64,000 bases of DNA, from contig NZ_ADKM02000128.1 in the NCBI RefSeq assembly GCF_000178155.2, positions 1 through 64,000 on the forward strand. Reading direction: 5' to 3'. Shown piece by piece: positions 24,820 through 34,367 of the stretch. Numbering within the stretch: position 1 is the first letter of the stretch; the number at the start of each line of letters is the position of its first letter. The translations under genes were made by a program, and so were the position numbers. Under the pieces are notes generated by a model, which was not told the origin of the DNA, did no database searches, and worked only from the letters and a program-made list of their open reading frames with translations. Origin of the DNA: Hominimerdicola alba 8 (GTDB taxonomy: Bacteria; Bacillota; Clostridia; Oscillospirales; Ruminococcaceae).

Positions 24820-25230
24820 TTGAATATTGCACTTATCGCACACGATACCAAGAAGGAACTTATGGTACAGTTTTGTATAGCTTACTGCGGTATACTCAGC
24901 AAGCACAGGCTTTGCGCTACAGGTACTACAGGCAAGATAGTGGCAGAAGCGACCGGGCTTACTATACAGCGCTACATGGGCGGCTCGCAGGGCGGCGATC
25001 AGCAGATCGCGGCAAGGATATCCTGCAACGAGATCGACCTGCTGCTGTTTTTCCGTGACCCTATTTCCGCCAAGCCGCATGAGCCTAACGAGATGAACCT
25101 GCTGAGGCTCTGCGATGTACACAACATACCTGTGGCTACAAATATAGCTACAGCTGAGGCGCTCATACACTCGCTGGAGAGAGGCGACCTCGACTGGCGC
25201 GATATCGTCAATCCGACTACGCCTAACTGA
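24820..25230 (+). CDS. mgsA: Methylglyoxal synthase
   Basis: 136 residues. It converts dihydroxyacetone phosphate to methylglyoxal and phosphate, a glycolytic overflow valve. Conserved [15 protein letters not shown] (phosphate binding), [11 protein letters not shown] (catalytic Asp), FFRDP and [13 protein letters not shown] are all present. Start is TTG 24820 behind a G-rich SD. ATG is not available in frame. Probably co-transcribed with the MinD-like gene. Confidence 0.95.
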   Translation: MNIALIAHDTKKELMVQFCIAYCGILSKHRLCATGTTGKIVAEATGLTIQRYMGGSQGGDQQIAARISCNEIDLLLFFRDPISAKPHEPNEMNLLRLCDVHNIPVATNIATAEALIHSLERGDLDWRDIVNPTTPN

Positions 25231-25289
25231 CGATTTTTAGCTTTACAGCCGTAAGGCTTGCTTTGCTATGGGCAAATTTCTGAAGATAC

Positions 25290-25322
25290 GCCGACAGACC
25301 GCGTGTTTGTCGGCTTTTTGTT
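25290..25322 (+). terminator. mgsA terminator
   Basis: GCCGACA pairs with TGTCGGC, followed by TTTTTG. Confidence 0.8.
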
Positions 25323-25355
25323 TGTTGAAGAAATTAGGCGGAAAGGAGAATTACT

Positions 25356-25937
25356 GTGCTGATATCTGAACTTCTTTCATATGATCCCACCGATGAAAAC
25401 ATTCATCGCCTGCTGTATGACGGGCTTGATTATGACGGCAGTGCGGCAGACCTCATAATGGTTCTCGGAAGCCGAAAAGCCTGTGAATACCGAGTACCCG
25501 AAGCTGTTCGGCTCTATAAAAGCGGCAGAGCGCCCATGATGCTTTTCAGCGGCGGAAAAGTGCAGAAAACTGCGCTTGGGGAAATGGCTGAGTGGCTTTC
25601 GATGGAAACGGCGGCGATATCGCTGGGGGTCAGTGAGAGGGATATCCTTTTGGAAAAATGCTCAATGAATACGGCTGAGAATTTCAGCTGTTCAGAAAAT
25701 CTGCTGAGGGAAGTTCTGCCTGATGGCGGTAGGATAATACTTGTGACCACCGCATACCATATGCGCAGAGCGCTCCTTACAGCTGAAAAGATACTGCCGC
25801 AGTATGAGTTTATTTCATGTCCTGTGCAAAAGGGTTCAGCCACGAAAGAAAATTGGTACAAAACTGACAAAGGCAGGCGGACAGTACTTGACGAATGGGG
25901 AAAATTACGTTATTATATAAGAGCAGGCATTTTATAA
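25356..25937 (+). CDS. YdcF-family (DUF218) protein
   Basis: 193 residues. DLIMVLGSRKACEYRVPEAVRLYKSG, MMLFSGGK, NTAENFSCSENLL and ILVTTAYHMRRA match the DUF218 fold seen in YdcF, SanA and ElyC, a nucleotide-binding Rossmann-like domain of uncertain reaction. No membrane anchor, so cytoplasmic, like YdcF. Start is GTG 25356 with AAAGGAG SD. The gene ends two bases before repeat copy 3. Confidence 0.88.
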   Translation: MLISELLSYDPTDENIHRLLYDGLDYDGSAADLIMVLGSRKACEYRVPEAVRLYKSGRAPMMLFSGGKVQKTALGEMAEWLSMETAAISLGVSERDILLEKCSMNTAENFSCSENLLREVLPDGGRIILVTTAYHMRRALLTAEKILPQYEFISCPVQKGSATKENWYKTDKGRRTVLDEWGKLRYYIRAGIL

Positions 25938-26420
25938 TTCATAATTCATAATTCATAATTACTGGCGTGGGCGGGAGAATGCTGTGCCGCCCAATAAAGC
26001 TAAGTAAGCACAACAAGCTGTGCGCGAGTCAAAGCGGTCGGTCAAGCCCGCCGCCAGAGGGCTTGCGGGGAGTTTGAGGGGCAGCGCCCCTCAATCGGGG
26101 AAGCAGAAAGAAACGCAACAAGCAAAACAAGTTGGGCGAACAAAGCAAAAGACGGAAAGAGGACAAGACCCTCGATAAAAACAAGCGGGCAATTCGCAAA
26201 GAAAAGAGCGTACTCATTTCTCGCGAACACCGCTCCCCGTGTGCGTGCGACGAATTGCCCGCGTCCACCAGCGCGACAGCTTTGCTGGCGTTAAACAGCG
26301 TAGCGTCTTCGGCGGTCGCGGCGCACTCCAAAGGATAAGAACAGCGAAAAATCGGCGGCGTTTTTATCGCTCACCAGCGGGAAACATCTCCCGAATTGCA
26401 GGGTGGGGGCTTGCCTCACC
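25935..26420. repeat. Large structured repeat, copy 3 (internally shortened)
   Basis: The left 390 bp match copy 2 closely, including CAAGCCC/GGGCTTG and the perfect stem 26185-26196 with 26251-26262. After about 26320 it loses the right-hand block shared by copies 1 and 2 and resumes only with a degenerate GGGGGCTTGCCTCACC near 26402. Confidence 0.75.
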
Positions 26421-26528
26421 GTTCGTCCCTCGTTCCAAAGTATGATAATGATAAACCATCACCTGCATAGCATGGCTGTTATCAGGATGCGTGACCCACG
26501 CCGATACAGACCCGCGCGGAAAGTATCT

Positions 26529-26631
26529 TATAGCGTTCCGCCTTAAAATTCAGACAAAATCCAGTCACAAAATCCATAGATCCGAGCTTTTGCGATCGGA
26601 TTTTGTGAATTTAAACAGTTGGATCGCTATA
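26529..26631. mobile_element. 103-bp MITE, copy 3
   Basis: TATAGCGTTCC at the left and GGATCGCTATA at the right. Same orientation as copy 1. It lies 95 bp upstream of hisS and could contribute to its leader. No T-box was recognised between it and hisS. Confidence 0.88.
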
Positions 26632-26725
26632 AATGGACAAAACGGCAAAAATGTGCCGCACTATGTTCATGCGGCAGAAAAGATAATAATAAGAAATCAA
26701 TGATAAATTTACGGAGGTAAGTAAA

Positions 26726-28048
26726 ATGGCAATGATACAAAGACCAAAGGGTACAGCTGATATGCTGCCCGCACAGGCTTATAAATGGCACACAGTAGAA
26801 AAACTGGCGGCTGAAACTGCCGAACAGTACGGCTTTAAGGAGATAAGAGTCCCCACATTCGAGGATACGGGTCTGTTTATCCGCTCGGTGGGCGAAACTA
26901 CCGATGTGGTGCAGAAGGAAATGTTCACCGTTTCCGCAACGGGCGATGATACCTTCACCCTGCGCCCTGAGGGTACTGCGGGCGTTATGCGCGCAGTCGT
27001 TGAAAATGGTCTGCTCAATGAAGCATTCCCACAGAAACTCTATTACATAACTTCCTGCTTCCGCCACGAGAACGTGCAGAAAGGCAGACTGCGTGAGTTC
27101 CACCAGTTCGGATGTGAAATGGTAGGTTCGCCCGATGCTAAGGCTGATGCAGATGTCATTTCCCTCGCTAAAAGCGTTATGGACAGAGTGGGCCTGCAAA
27201 ATATCAAACTGAATATCAACTCGATAGGCTGTCCCACCTGCCGCGCAAATTACCAGAAAGCTCTGCGCGAGTACTTCACACCTCACCGCGATACCCTCTG
27301 CGATACCTGCAAGGACAGACTCGAAAAGAACCCCATGCGCCTGCTTGACTGCAAGTCGCCTATCTGTCAGGGCATCGCAAAGGACGCTCCGCTGATAATC
27401 GACTACCTCTGTGAGGAGTGCGATGCTCACTTTAAAGCACTGCAAAAGTACCTCTCGCTTATGAATATCGACTTCGATATCAATCCACGCATCGTGCGCG
27501 GTCTTGATTACTATACAAGGACTGTTTTTGAGTTCATCGCTGAGGGCATCGGCGCACAAAGCACCGTATGCGGCGGCGGCAGATATGACGGTCTGCTGAA
27601 CGAACTCAGCGGCAAACAAGTGCCTGCACTTGGCTTCGGCATGGGTCTTGAAAGACTCATAATGACTATGGAACAGCAGAACTGCGACTTCATGGAAGCA
27701 AAGACCTGCGACCTCTACATCGCTTCTATGGGTCAGGCGGCGGCTGACCGCGCTATGTCCCTCGCGATGGAACTGCGCGATGAAGGCTATTTCGTTGAGT
27801 ATGACCTCATGGGCAGAGGTATAAAGCCCCAGATGAAGTACGCCGATAAGATAGGCTCGAAATTCGTCATAGTTATAGGCGACAGCGAACTGGAAAGCGG
27901 CTGCGCAAAACTTAAGAATATGGCAAGCGGCGAACAGACCGATATCAAACTCGATAACACCTTTGTTGAGAATTTCTCAAACGCTCTGGTAAGCGAAATG
28001 TTCAAGGGCGTTGAGGAAGAGATGGCAGGTCTGCTGGGGAAGGAGTAA
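26726..28048 (+). CDS. hisS: Histidyl-tRNA synthetase
   Basis: 440 residues, class II. It charges tRNA-His. Motif 2 is in SCFRHENVQKGRLREFHQFGCEM, the histidine-specific loop in RGLDYYTRTVFEF, followed by GGGRYDGL and motif 3 GFGMGLERLIM, then an anticodon-binding domain (about 335-425). SD GGAGGT precedes ATG 26726. Heads a short cluster with two small genes, the next starting 4 nt after its stop. Confidence 0.97.
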   Translation: MAMIQRPKGTADMLPAQAYKWHTVEKLAAETAEQYGFKEIRVPTFEDTGLFIRSVGETTDVVQKEMFTVSATGDDTFTLRPEGTAGVMRAVVENGLLNEAFPQKLYYITSCFRHENVQKGRLREFHQFGCEMVGSPDAKADADVISLAKSVMDRVGLQNIKLNINSIGCPTCRANYQKALREYFTPHRDTLCDTCKDRLEKNPMRLLDCKSPICQGIAKDAPLIIDYLCEECDAHFKALQKYLSLMNIDFDINPRIVRGLDYYTRTVFEFIAEGIGAQSTVCGGGRYDGLLNELSGKQVPALGFGMGLERLIMTMEQQNCDFMEAKTCDLYIASMGQAAADRAMSLAMELRDEGYFVEYDLMGRGIKPQMKYADKIGSKFVIVIGDSELESGCAKLKNMASGEQTDIKLDNTFVENFSNALVSEMFKGVEEEMAGLLGKE

Positions 28049-28051
28049 ACC

Positions 28052-28378
28052 ATGTCAAGATGTGAACAGTGCGAAAATATAATGGTGCGCGAGATAAGAA
28101 GCCCGCAGGAGTACCTGCTGTGCGCTAATTCTCTGGTTGGTCTGCTGATATCGGGCGATGTGGAGATGACTTACTCCACATGTCCGCTGGGCAGGATAGT
28201 CGATGAAGATATGAAATTCACGATGGGCAAGTATTTCCACCAGTTCCGCTGTACCAAATGCGGCACGATATACGGCATGCTTTTCAATACACAGCGCGGC
28301 GGCGAGATAAGGATAAACGAGAAAGTCTTCGACCCCGCCGATTATCCCGATAAGAAGGACGAGGGCGAAAATGCCTGA
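28052..28378 (+). CDS. Hypothetical protein with CxxC pairs
   Basis: 108 residues. CEQCENIM at residues 4-11 and CTKCGTIYG near 72-80 suggest one zinc ribbon. No membrane segment. Family unknown to me. Its SD (GGAAGGAG) lies inside the end of hisS and its stop overlaps the next start (ATGCCTGA), so the three genes are translationally linked. Confidence 0.72.
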   Translation: MSRCEQCENIMVREIRSPQEYLLCANSLVGLLISGDVEMTYSTCPLGRIVDEDMKFTMGKYFHQFRCTKCGTIYGMLFNTQRGGEIRINEKVFDPADYPDKKDEGENA

Positions 28379-28847
28379 GAAATATACCATTAAGACTGAC
28401 CTCGACAAGAAAAAACTGTTAAAAAAACTGAGGGGCAGTATGGTGGAATACAGACCCTCCATGAATATCCTCAGCACAGGCAGATTTATGCGCGCGCACC
28501 GTACCGAAAGTGTCTATTACGGCAGGATAGAGGGCGATAAAGTCATGATGTTCTACCATAAAGCAGGCAAGCGTGACGGCGGTTCTACGGGCTTTTTCGG
28601 GAAGATCACCGAGAACGGTGATGGTTGCACTTTAAGCGGCAGTTTCCGCAAGCCGACATATGCGTATGTGACAGTCGGGGTGTATATACTGCTGACCCTG
28701 CTTTGTGCGCTGGGGGCATATGCAGGCGGTTCAAATACGGGTGCGCTGGTATTTCTGGGACTGGGGGTACTGGGATCGGCAGTGATGCTGTGGGATAACA
28801 GCAAAAAAATGCTGAGATCCTATCTGGAAAGCCTTATTAATTCATAA
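28371..28847 (+). CDS. Hypothetical membrane protein
   Basis: 158 residues. The N-terminal half (about 1-90) is a basic, soluble region (YYGRIEGDKVMMFYHKAGKRDGG). Two adjacent membrane helices follow (VTVGVYILLTLLCALGAYAGG and GALVFLGLGVLGSAVMLW). Function unknown. The start overlaps the upstream gene by 8 nt. The end, Leu-Ile-Asn-Ser-stop, is supplied by an AATTCATAATT repeat. Confidence 0.7.
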   Translation: MPEKYTIKTDLDKKKLLKKLRGSMVEYRPSMNILSTGRFMRAHRTESVYYGRIEGDKVMMFYHKAGKRDGGSTGFFGKITENGDGCTLSGSFRKPTYAYVTVGVYILLTLLCALGAYAGGSNTGALVFLGLGVLGSAVMLWDNSKKMLRSYLESLINS

Positions 28848-28879
28848 TTCATAATTCACAATTCATAATTATTGGCATG
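28839..28879. repeat. AATTCATAATT repeat
   Basis: Four degenerate AATTCATAATT/AATTCACAATT units ending ATTGGCATGG, starting inside the upstream gene's stop region. Confidence 0.85.
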
Positions 28880-29045
28880 GTCGAAAGATAGCCGTTTTAG
28901 CGAAAAAAAGCAAACCATGACGCAGACTACGCAGAGCAAAACAAAAGTCCGCAAGTAGGATAAGAATGGCAAACTCTGTGCCGACACTGCCGAATGGCAG
29001 TCCCAAGCTGTAAACGCAAAGTGCAGACTTCGAGGAGAAACACAA

Positions 29046-29693
29046 ATGAAAAAACCTAAGCTGGGCGGGGCGGCGGCTATCTTTATTGTGATGGCTGTCA
29101 TTATCCCCGCAGTCTTTTTATGGGCGGCGAAACACGGTGTTTTCGTCGAGGAAGAATATATCGAGAACGGCAGGAAAGTCAGTGCGAATGTGACCGCTGT
29201 CGCCCGAACAGGCAGTAACAGTCAAGTCATGGTAAAGTATAAAAACGATAAGGGTGAGTGGATAGAAGCCTACTGTATCGCCAATCAGAACCCCTCAGTC
29301 GGTCAGACGCTGGAGGGCTATGTGCTGCCCGATGACCCCTATCAGGTCTACTGCCCGCCCGATAATGCCCTCAAATTCCTGTTCATTGCACTGGTCGGCG
29401 GAGTGGCTGTCGGCGGCTGGGCTGTGCTTATCAGTGCGCTGAAAGGCAGGGCGAAATACAACAAACTGATGAAAAACGGCAGAACAGTCAAAGCCGAACT
29501 GACCAGCTGGCATAACGGAAACGGCGGCACCGAAATGCAGTTTCGTATTTTCAGGCAGAACGGTCAGGAACAGATAATAAGCGTAAAAACCGAACGCACC
29601 GCACCGAGAGTGGGCGAGTTCTACGATTTAGTCATCGTCGAAGAAACCAACGGTAAAATAACTGCGGCGCTGGCAGACGAAAGAGCAAGGTGA
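29046..29693 (+). CDS. Two-TM protein of DUF3592-like architecture
   Basis: 215 residues. TM1 (AAAIFIVMAVIIPAVFLWAA, about 9-28), an extracytoplasmic region of 80 residues (VSANVTAVARTG, VKYKNDKGEWIEAYC), TM2 (LFIALVGGVAVGGWAVLISAL), then a cytoplasmic beta-rich domain (RTVKAELTSWHNG, MQFRIFRQNGQ). The repeated x-x-G-R-x-V-x-A-x-(V/L)-T signature is typical of DUF3592-like proteins of unknown role. SD GAGGAG. Next gene starts 4 nt downstream, so co-transcribed. Confidence 0.65.
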   Translation: MKKPKLGGAAAIFIVMAVIIPAVFLWAAKHGVFVEEEYIENGRKVSANVTAVARTGSNSQVMVKYKNDKGEWIEAYCIANQNPSVGQTLEGYVLPDDPYQVYCPPDNALKFLFIALVGGVAVGGWAVLISALKGRAKYNKLMKNGRTVKAELTSWHNGNGGTEMQFRIFRQNGQEQIISVKTERTAPRVGEFYDLVIVEETNGKITAALADERAR

Positions 29694-29697
29694 TGTT

Positions 29698-30438
29698 ATG
29701 GGCGAGATAATGCGGCTTGATAAATTGGTCGCTTCACAATTCAGCGACGTTTCAAGGGCTGATGTCAAAAAACTCTGCCTGAAAAAGAAGATCTCTGTCA
29801 ACGGCAAGCTGATGGCTCGCTCAGATGCGAAAGTTGATACCGATGACGAAATTTTCGTGAACGGCGAAAGGCTGGTCTACAAAAAGCATGTCTATATCAT
29901 GCTCAACAAGCCCGCAGGCGTGGTCTGCTCGACTAAAGAGGGCGACAGCATGACAGTGCTCGACCTTGTGCCGCCCGAACTTATGAGGAACGGACTGTTC
30001 CCCGCAGGCAGGCTCGACAAGGATACTGAGGGCTTCGTGCTGCTCACCGATGACGGCGAACTGAGCCACCGTATGCTCTCGCCTAAGACCCATGTGCCAA
30101 AGACCTACTTTGTCAGACTGGAAAAGCCTTATCAGCCCGAATATGCCGATATAATGGCGGCAGGCATGACCATAAAAGGACTTGACGGCGGCGAGGACGA
30201 AAAGTGTCTTCCTGCGCAATTTTCGGGCAGTGACGAAAACGATTGCGAATGTACCCTCATACTGCATGAGGGTAAGTTCCATCAGGTCAAACGAATGTTC
30301 GCTGAACTGGGTAACAAGGTGGTGTATCTCAAGCGCACCGCCATCGGTGAAATGCCCTTGAATGGGGAGTTAGCGAGCGGAAAGTGTTTGGAGATACTGC
30401 ACAAAGATGTTGAAAAATTATTGGCAGGCAAAAACTAA
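29698..30438 (+). CDS. rsuA: RsuA-family rRNA pseudouridine synthase
   Basis: 246 residues. An S4 RNA-binding domain (MRLDKLVASQFSDVSRADVKKL, about 5-50) precedes the catalytic domain with the RluB/RsuA motif GRLDKDTEGFVLLTDDGEL, whose Asp is the nucleophile. HEGKFHQVKRMFAELGNKV is the second conserved block. It makes a pseudouridine in 16S rRNA (RsuA) or 23S rRNA (RluB-like). Sequence alone here does not settle which. ATG 29698 has a nearby AAGGTG. The alternative start at 29710 would give the more usual MRLDKL. Confidence 0.9.
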   Translation: MGEIMRLDKLVASQFSDVSRADVKKLCLKKKISVNGKLMARSDAKVDTDDEIFVNGERLVYKKHVYIMLNKPAGVVCSTKEGDSMTVLDLVPPELMRNGLFPAGRLDKDTEGFVLLTDDGELSHRMLSPKTHVPKTYFVRLEKPYQPEYADIMAAGMTIKGLDGGEDEKCLPAQFSGSDENDCECTLILHEGKFHQVKRMFAELGNKVVYLKRTAIGEMPLNGELASGKCLEILHKDVEKLLAGKN

Positions 30439-30519
30439 AATTGGAAAATTCTGACTGCGGTTAGTGTATTTTCGTTAATATACATAAAGTAATACGATAA
30501 AGTTTAGTTAAAAAAACTC

Positions 30520-30548
30520 TTGCGGCTCTGATGAAAATTTGTTATGAT
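30520..30548 (+). promoter_or_regulatory. Promoter of the ABC ATPase gene
   Basis: TTGCGG (30520-30525), 17 nt, TATGAT (30543-30548). Confidence 0.6.
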
Positions 30549-30622
30549 ATATGTGTACTAAATTCGGGCATAAGTGTGGCCATGCCTGAGTAAGGAAATA
30601 TTCAATAGGGAGGTTCTTTTTA

Positions 30623-31765
30623 ATGGCAAGCGTATCATTAAGAGAAATTTATAAGAAGTATGCCGGCGGTGTTATCGCTGTTTCCGACTTCAACATCGAG
30701 ATCAAGGATAAGGAATTCATAATCCTCGTAGGTCCTTCGGGCTGCGGTAAGTCTACTACACTGAGAATGATCGCAGGTCTGGAAGAGATCAGCGAAGGTG
30801 AACTGTACATCGGCGACAGACTGGTAAACGATGTCGCTCCTAAGGACAGAGATATCGCAATGGTTTTCCAGAACTACGCTCTGTATCCTCACATGACTGT
30901 ATTTGAGAACATGGCATTCGGTCTGAAACTGAGAAAAGTTCCAAAGGACGAGATCGCAAGAAAGGTCGAAGAGGCAGCTCGTATACTGGATATCTCTCAC
31001 CTGCTGGACAGAAAGCCTAAGGCTCTGTCAGGTGGTCAGCGTCAGCGTGTTGCTCTGGGTCGTGCTATCGTTCGTAACCCTCAGGTATTCCTGCTTGACG
31101 AGCCTCTGTCAAACCTGGACGCTAAGCTGAGAGCACAGATGAGAACCGAGATCTCCAAGCTGCACAAGAAGCTGGGTACTACATTCATCTACGTAACACA
31201 TGACCAGACTGAGGCTATGACAATGGGCGACCGTATCGTAGTTATGAAGGACGGTTATATCCAGCAGATAGATACACCTACCAACCTGTACAACAACCCA
31301 GTTAACCAGTTCGTTGCAGGCTTCATCGGCTCACCTCAGATGAACTTCATCGATGCTAAGCTGCTGAAGAGAGATGGCAAGTATGTTGTTGAATTCGGTT
31401 CTGAAGACACCAAGACTGCTAGGGGCGTTAAGTACGAGGTCGAAGTTCCTGAGAGCAAGGCTGATCCTGAGGCACTTGAGCCACTGGTAAATCAGGAAGT
31501 TGTTCTGGGTGTAAGACCTGAGTGCATACACGATGAAGAGATGTTCATTTCTGCTGCTAAGACAGGTATCATCAACGCTACTGTTGAAGTAACCGAAATG
31601 ATGGGTGCTGAAACTTATCTGTATCTGACCTGCGAAGGCATCAACCTGACTGCAAGAGTATCGCCAAGATCTACTGCAAGACCTCAGGATGAGATACAGG
31701 TAGCTCTTGATCCTAACAGAATACACATCTTCGACAAGGAGACCGAGAAGGCTGTTGTAAACTGA
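30623..31765 (+). CDS. msmK: MalK/MsmK-type sugar ABC transporter ATPase
   Basis: 380 residues. Walker [10 protein letters not shown] (about 37-45), Q-loop [10 protein letters not shown], signature [14 protein letters not shown], Walker [13 protein letters not shown] and H-loop VTHDQTEAM, then the C-terminal OB/TOBE regulatory domain (about 240-380) of the MalK/UgpC group. No permease or binding protein adjoins and it has its own promoter and terminator. This fits a shared ATPase energising several carbohydrate importers, as MsmK does in streptococci (inference). Confidence 0.92.
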   Translation: MASVSLREIYKKYAGGVIAVSDFNIEIKDKEFIILVGPSGCGKSTTLRMIAGLEEISEGELYIGDRLVNDVAPKDRDIAMVFQNYALYPHMTVFENMAFGLKLRKVPKDEIARKVEEAARILDISHLLDRKPKALSGGQRQRVALGRAIVRNPQVFLLDEPLSNLDAKLRAQMRTEISKLHKKLGTTFIYVTHDQTEAMTMGDRIVVMKDGYIQQIDTPTNLYNNPVNQFVAGFIGSPQMNFIDAKLLKRDGKYVVEFGSEDTKTARGVKYEVEVPESKADPEALEPLVNQEVVLGVRPECIHDEEMFISAAKTGIINATVEVTEMMGAETYLYLTCEGINLTARVSPRSTARPQDEIQVALDPNRIHIFDKETEKAVVN

Positions 31766-31787
31766 TAGCTTCCCTATATGAATATTT

Positions 31788-31818
31788 CGCCCTCTTCGCA
31801 AGGAGAGGGCGTTTTTGT
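31788..31818 (+). terminator. Terminator after the ABC ATPase gene
   Basis: CGCCCTC (31788-31794) pairs with GAGGGCG (31805-31811), followed by TTTTTG. Confidence 0.85.
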
Positions 31819-31825
31819 TTAGTGT

Positions 31826-31984
31826 GTGGTGTATTTCCTCCTGACAGCGTTCGCACTGTTTGATCTGCAAGCGCTGGCGTTTTTTAACGGCTTCCGGCTG
31901 GTCGGCACTGCATTGTATGTGCTTGTGGTGCGCAAAGCGCGGGCGGCTGTCGGTAATTGTCCGAAAAATAGTGCTGAATGTTAG
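31826..31984 (+). pseudogene. Possible remnant of a membrane protein
   Basis: A 52-codon open frame reading FLLTAFALFDLQALAFF and RLVGTALYVLVVRKARA looks like membrane helix plus basic flank. It has no SD and starts inside the terminator tail. Perhaps the 3' relic of a decayed gene. The remainder of 31985-32056 shows nothing. Confidence 0.3.
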
Positions 31985-32056
31985 TCAAAGTGCCATAAAA
32001 TCCATATGGGCTTTTGTGCAAAAGCGTGATACTTGGGCGGCGTGTAAGTCAAAGCA

Positions 32057-32086
32057 TTGACTTATGCGCCTTTTTTATGTTATAAT
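32057..32086 (+). promoter_or_regulatory. Promoter of the dynamin operon
   Basis: TTGACT (32057-32062), 18 nt, TATAAT (32081-32086). The leader is about 100 nt. Confidence 0.75.
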
Positions 32087-32190
32087 TTAAGTTGATATAA
32101 TGTTTGACAAGATGTCCGCTTGCGGTAATGGCGGACGGGATATAGTTCGGGTCAAAAGATCAAGGAAATTTTTAAAACGGAGGTCTTTGC

Positions 32191-34296
32191 ATGGAAAAGC
32201 AGATCAATTACGGAAGCTATGCGGGTTATAAGGAAACTGTCGGGAACCTTACTGCCGATCTGCAGGAGCTTCTTAAGCTCAGCGAGGAGATAGCACTGGT
32301 CAACACCGCCGAGTCTATCAGGGAAACTCTCGAAAAAGCTAAGGACGAGCATTTTGAGGTCGCTATAGTGGGTGAGTTCAAGCGCGGCAAAAGTACGCTG
32401 ATAAATGCACTGCTGGGTCAGGAAGTACTGCCCGCAGATGTTCTGCCTGCTACCGCCACCCTCAACCGCGTTACATACAGCACCGAACCTTATGTGCAGG
32501 TGGAGTATAAGAACGGCGATTCCGAGAGGGTCGATATCGACAGGCTGGAAGAATATGTCACCAAACTGACCAGCGAGAGTGAGCGCAAGGCGGAAACTGT
32601 AAAGGAAGCCACCGTCTACTATGATACCGAGTTCTGCCGCAATAACGTTGATATAATCGACACTCCAGGTCTTAACGATGATGACCAGATGACTAATGTC
32701 ACCATGTCGATAATACCAAAGATAGACGCGGCTGTTTTCGTTATCAGCGCGAATTCGCCTTTCTCACAGTTCGAGAAAGAGTTCCTTGAAAAGAAGATGC
32801 TGACCTCCGATGTGGGCAGGATAATCTTTGTGGTAAACTGCTTCGGTACTTTCACACAGGAAGATGAAACAAAGATAGTTGAAACCGTCCGCACACGTAT
32901 AGGCAAGTACGTGATGGAAAAGGCTAAAAAGGTAATGGGCGAAGACAGCAAGGAGTTCGCCGTTTACAAGCGTAAGATAGGCACGCCCAGAGTAATAGGC
33001 GTGTACGCGAAGCGCGCCCTGACCGCAAAGACTATCGGCAGTCAGGAATTGCTGGAAGAGTCGAACTTCCCTGAGTTCGAGAAGGCGCTGGAAACTCTGC
33101 TGACGCAGGAACGCGGTGTCATCACCTTGCAGATACTTGCAAATAAGATAACAAATTCGGGCACTGAGATACTGCGTTCGGTAGTAATGCAGGAGAATGC
33201 CCTGATGATGGCGAATGACGAGTTCATGGAGAAGTACGATGCCGCCATCAAGGAGATAGACGAGATAAGAAACCTGAAACGTCAGGAATTCGTCAAGATA
33301 AATGATGCGGCTAACAAGGTCTTTGAAGACCTGCGCCCTGTGCTGGACAGCTATTGGAGCAATATCGAGGAAGCCGCTATGGAAGTTATCGACAATTTCC
33401 AGATGTCCTCTGAGGATTTCAAGAAGGACAGGCTAAAGCTGGTAAGCTCAAAGCTCACCGAGAAGATAAAGGAGAGCATGGAAGCGAGAGCGCAGATAAT
33501 CTGCGAGCAGATACAGAACAGCATAAACAGCGCTGTCAGCGGCGAAACTGAAAGATTGCAGGCTTTCGAGGACGAGTTCTTTGAAAGCGTTGAGGAGATA
33601 CAGAAAATGTTCTCGGTATCTGACAGATTGTCGCAGAACGGCGGTACACTGGATAAGGTCATCGGCGCGGCAACAGGCATGTGGGGTGTCGGCGGCGTTT
33701 ACATGGGCTTCAGAGAGTCGGGCGCTAAGGGCGCACTGCTGGGCGGTGCAACAGGTCTGGCAGGTTTCTATGCGACCTACTATGCGGCTGCATTCTTCGG
33801 CTCGTTCTTCGGGCTTTCTACGGGACTTCTGCCCGTTATGCTGGTGATGATGGCTTTTGCTGGCATCGCAGGCTCGTTCACCGCTAATTTCGCCATAGAA
33901 AAGGTGCTGGTCAAGGAGAGGATAGATAAGTACAAGACCAATTTCAAGGCTAACGTCAAGAAGCAGTTCCACGAGATGAAGCTGAACAACGACTTCACCG
34001 AAACTGTAAGACGTCAGGTATTCTCTTCGTTTGACAGCATAAAGAGCAAGATAGAAGAAGAAACCGAGATAATCCTGAGAGATACACAGGAAACTCTCGA
34101 TAACCTGAACGACCTTAAGGCTGAAAAGTCTGAGGTATCGCAGAAGGAGATGGAAAGACTGCACGTTATCGCTGAAACTGCAAGTAAGCTGGTACAGGAC
34201 GCTTACGCAGTCAGAAAGGTGCTCAACGATGATGTCAGCATACAGACCGCTGACATAAATGCACCTGCTGAGGACAGTGTGCAGACAGCTGAATGA
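32191..34296 (+). CDS. Bacterial dynamin-like GTPase, membrane-anchored
   Basis: 701 residues. P-loop GEFKRGKSTLINALLG (61-76), conserved Thr region LPATATLNRV, G3 DTPGLNDDD (157-165); G4 is the divergent VVNCFG. A long helical stalk follows, with heptad-like segments around 330-480, then a Gly/Ala-rich hydrophobic region of two or three membrane passes (about 505-570) and a final helical domain. Dynamin-family proteins remodel or fuse membranes by GTP-driven assembly. It heads an operon with a pseudo-peptidase, a second GTPase and an AIM24 protein. SD GGAGGT. The biological role is not known from sequence. Confidence 0.88.
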   Translation: MEKQINYGSYAGYKETVGNLTADLQELLKLSEEIALVNTAESIRETLEKAKDEHFEVAIVGEFKRGKSTLINALLGQEVLPADVLPATATLNRVTYSTEPYVQVEYKNGDSERVDIDRLEEYVTKLTSESERKAETVKEATVYYDTEFCRNNVDIIDTPGLNDDDQMTNVTMSIIPKIDAAVFVISANSPFSQFEKEFLEKKMLTSDVGRIIFVVNCFGTFTQEDETKIVETVRTRIGKYVMEKAKKVMGEDSKEFAVYKRKIGTPRVIGVYAKRALTAKTIGSQELLEESNFPEFEKALETLLTQERGVITLQILANKITNSGTEILRSVVMQENALMMANDEFMEKYDAAIKEIDEIRNLKRQEFVKINDAANKVFEDLRPVLDSYWSNIEEAAMEVIDNFQMSSEDFKKDRLKLVSSKLTEKIKESMEARAQIICEQIQNSINSAVSGETERLQAFEDEFFESVEEIQKMFSVSDRLSQNGGTLDKVIGAATGMWGVGGVYMGFRESGAKGALLGGATGLAGFYATYYAAAFFGSFFGLSTGLLPVMLVMMAFAGIAGSFTANFAIEKVLVKERIDKYKTNFKANVKKQFHEMKLNNDFTETVRRQVFSSFDSIKSKIEEETEIILRDTQETLDNLNDLKAEKSEVSQKEMERLHVIAETASKLVQDAYAVRKVLNDDVSIQTADINAPAEDSVQTAE

Positions 34297-34367
34297 AGAA
34301 GCTGACAGGGAAACTTCGCTGTGGTGTAAAGGCAAAGTTTCTCATTATCTAATAAGGAGGGCACTCG

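Noticed and set aside
26632-26725. T-box leader upstream of hisS
   Set aside because: Too short and lacking the T-box antiterminator sequence or a specifier loop. The space is taken by a MITE and a short A-rich leader.
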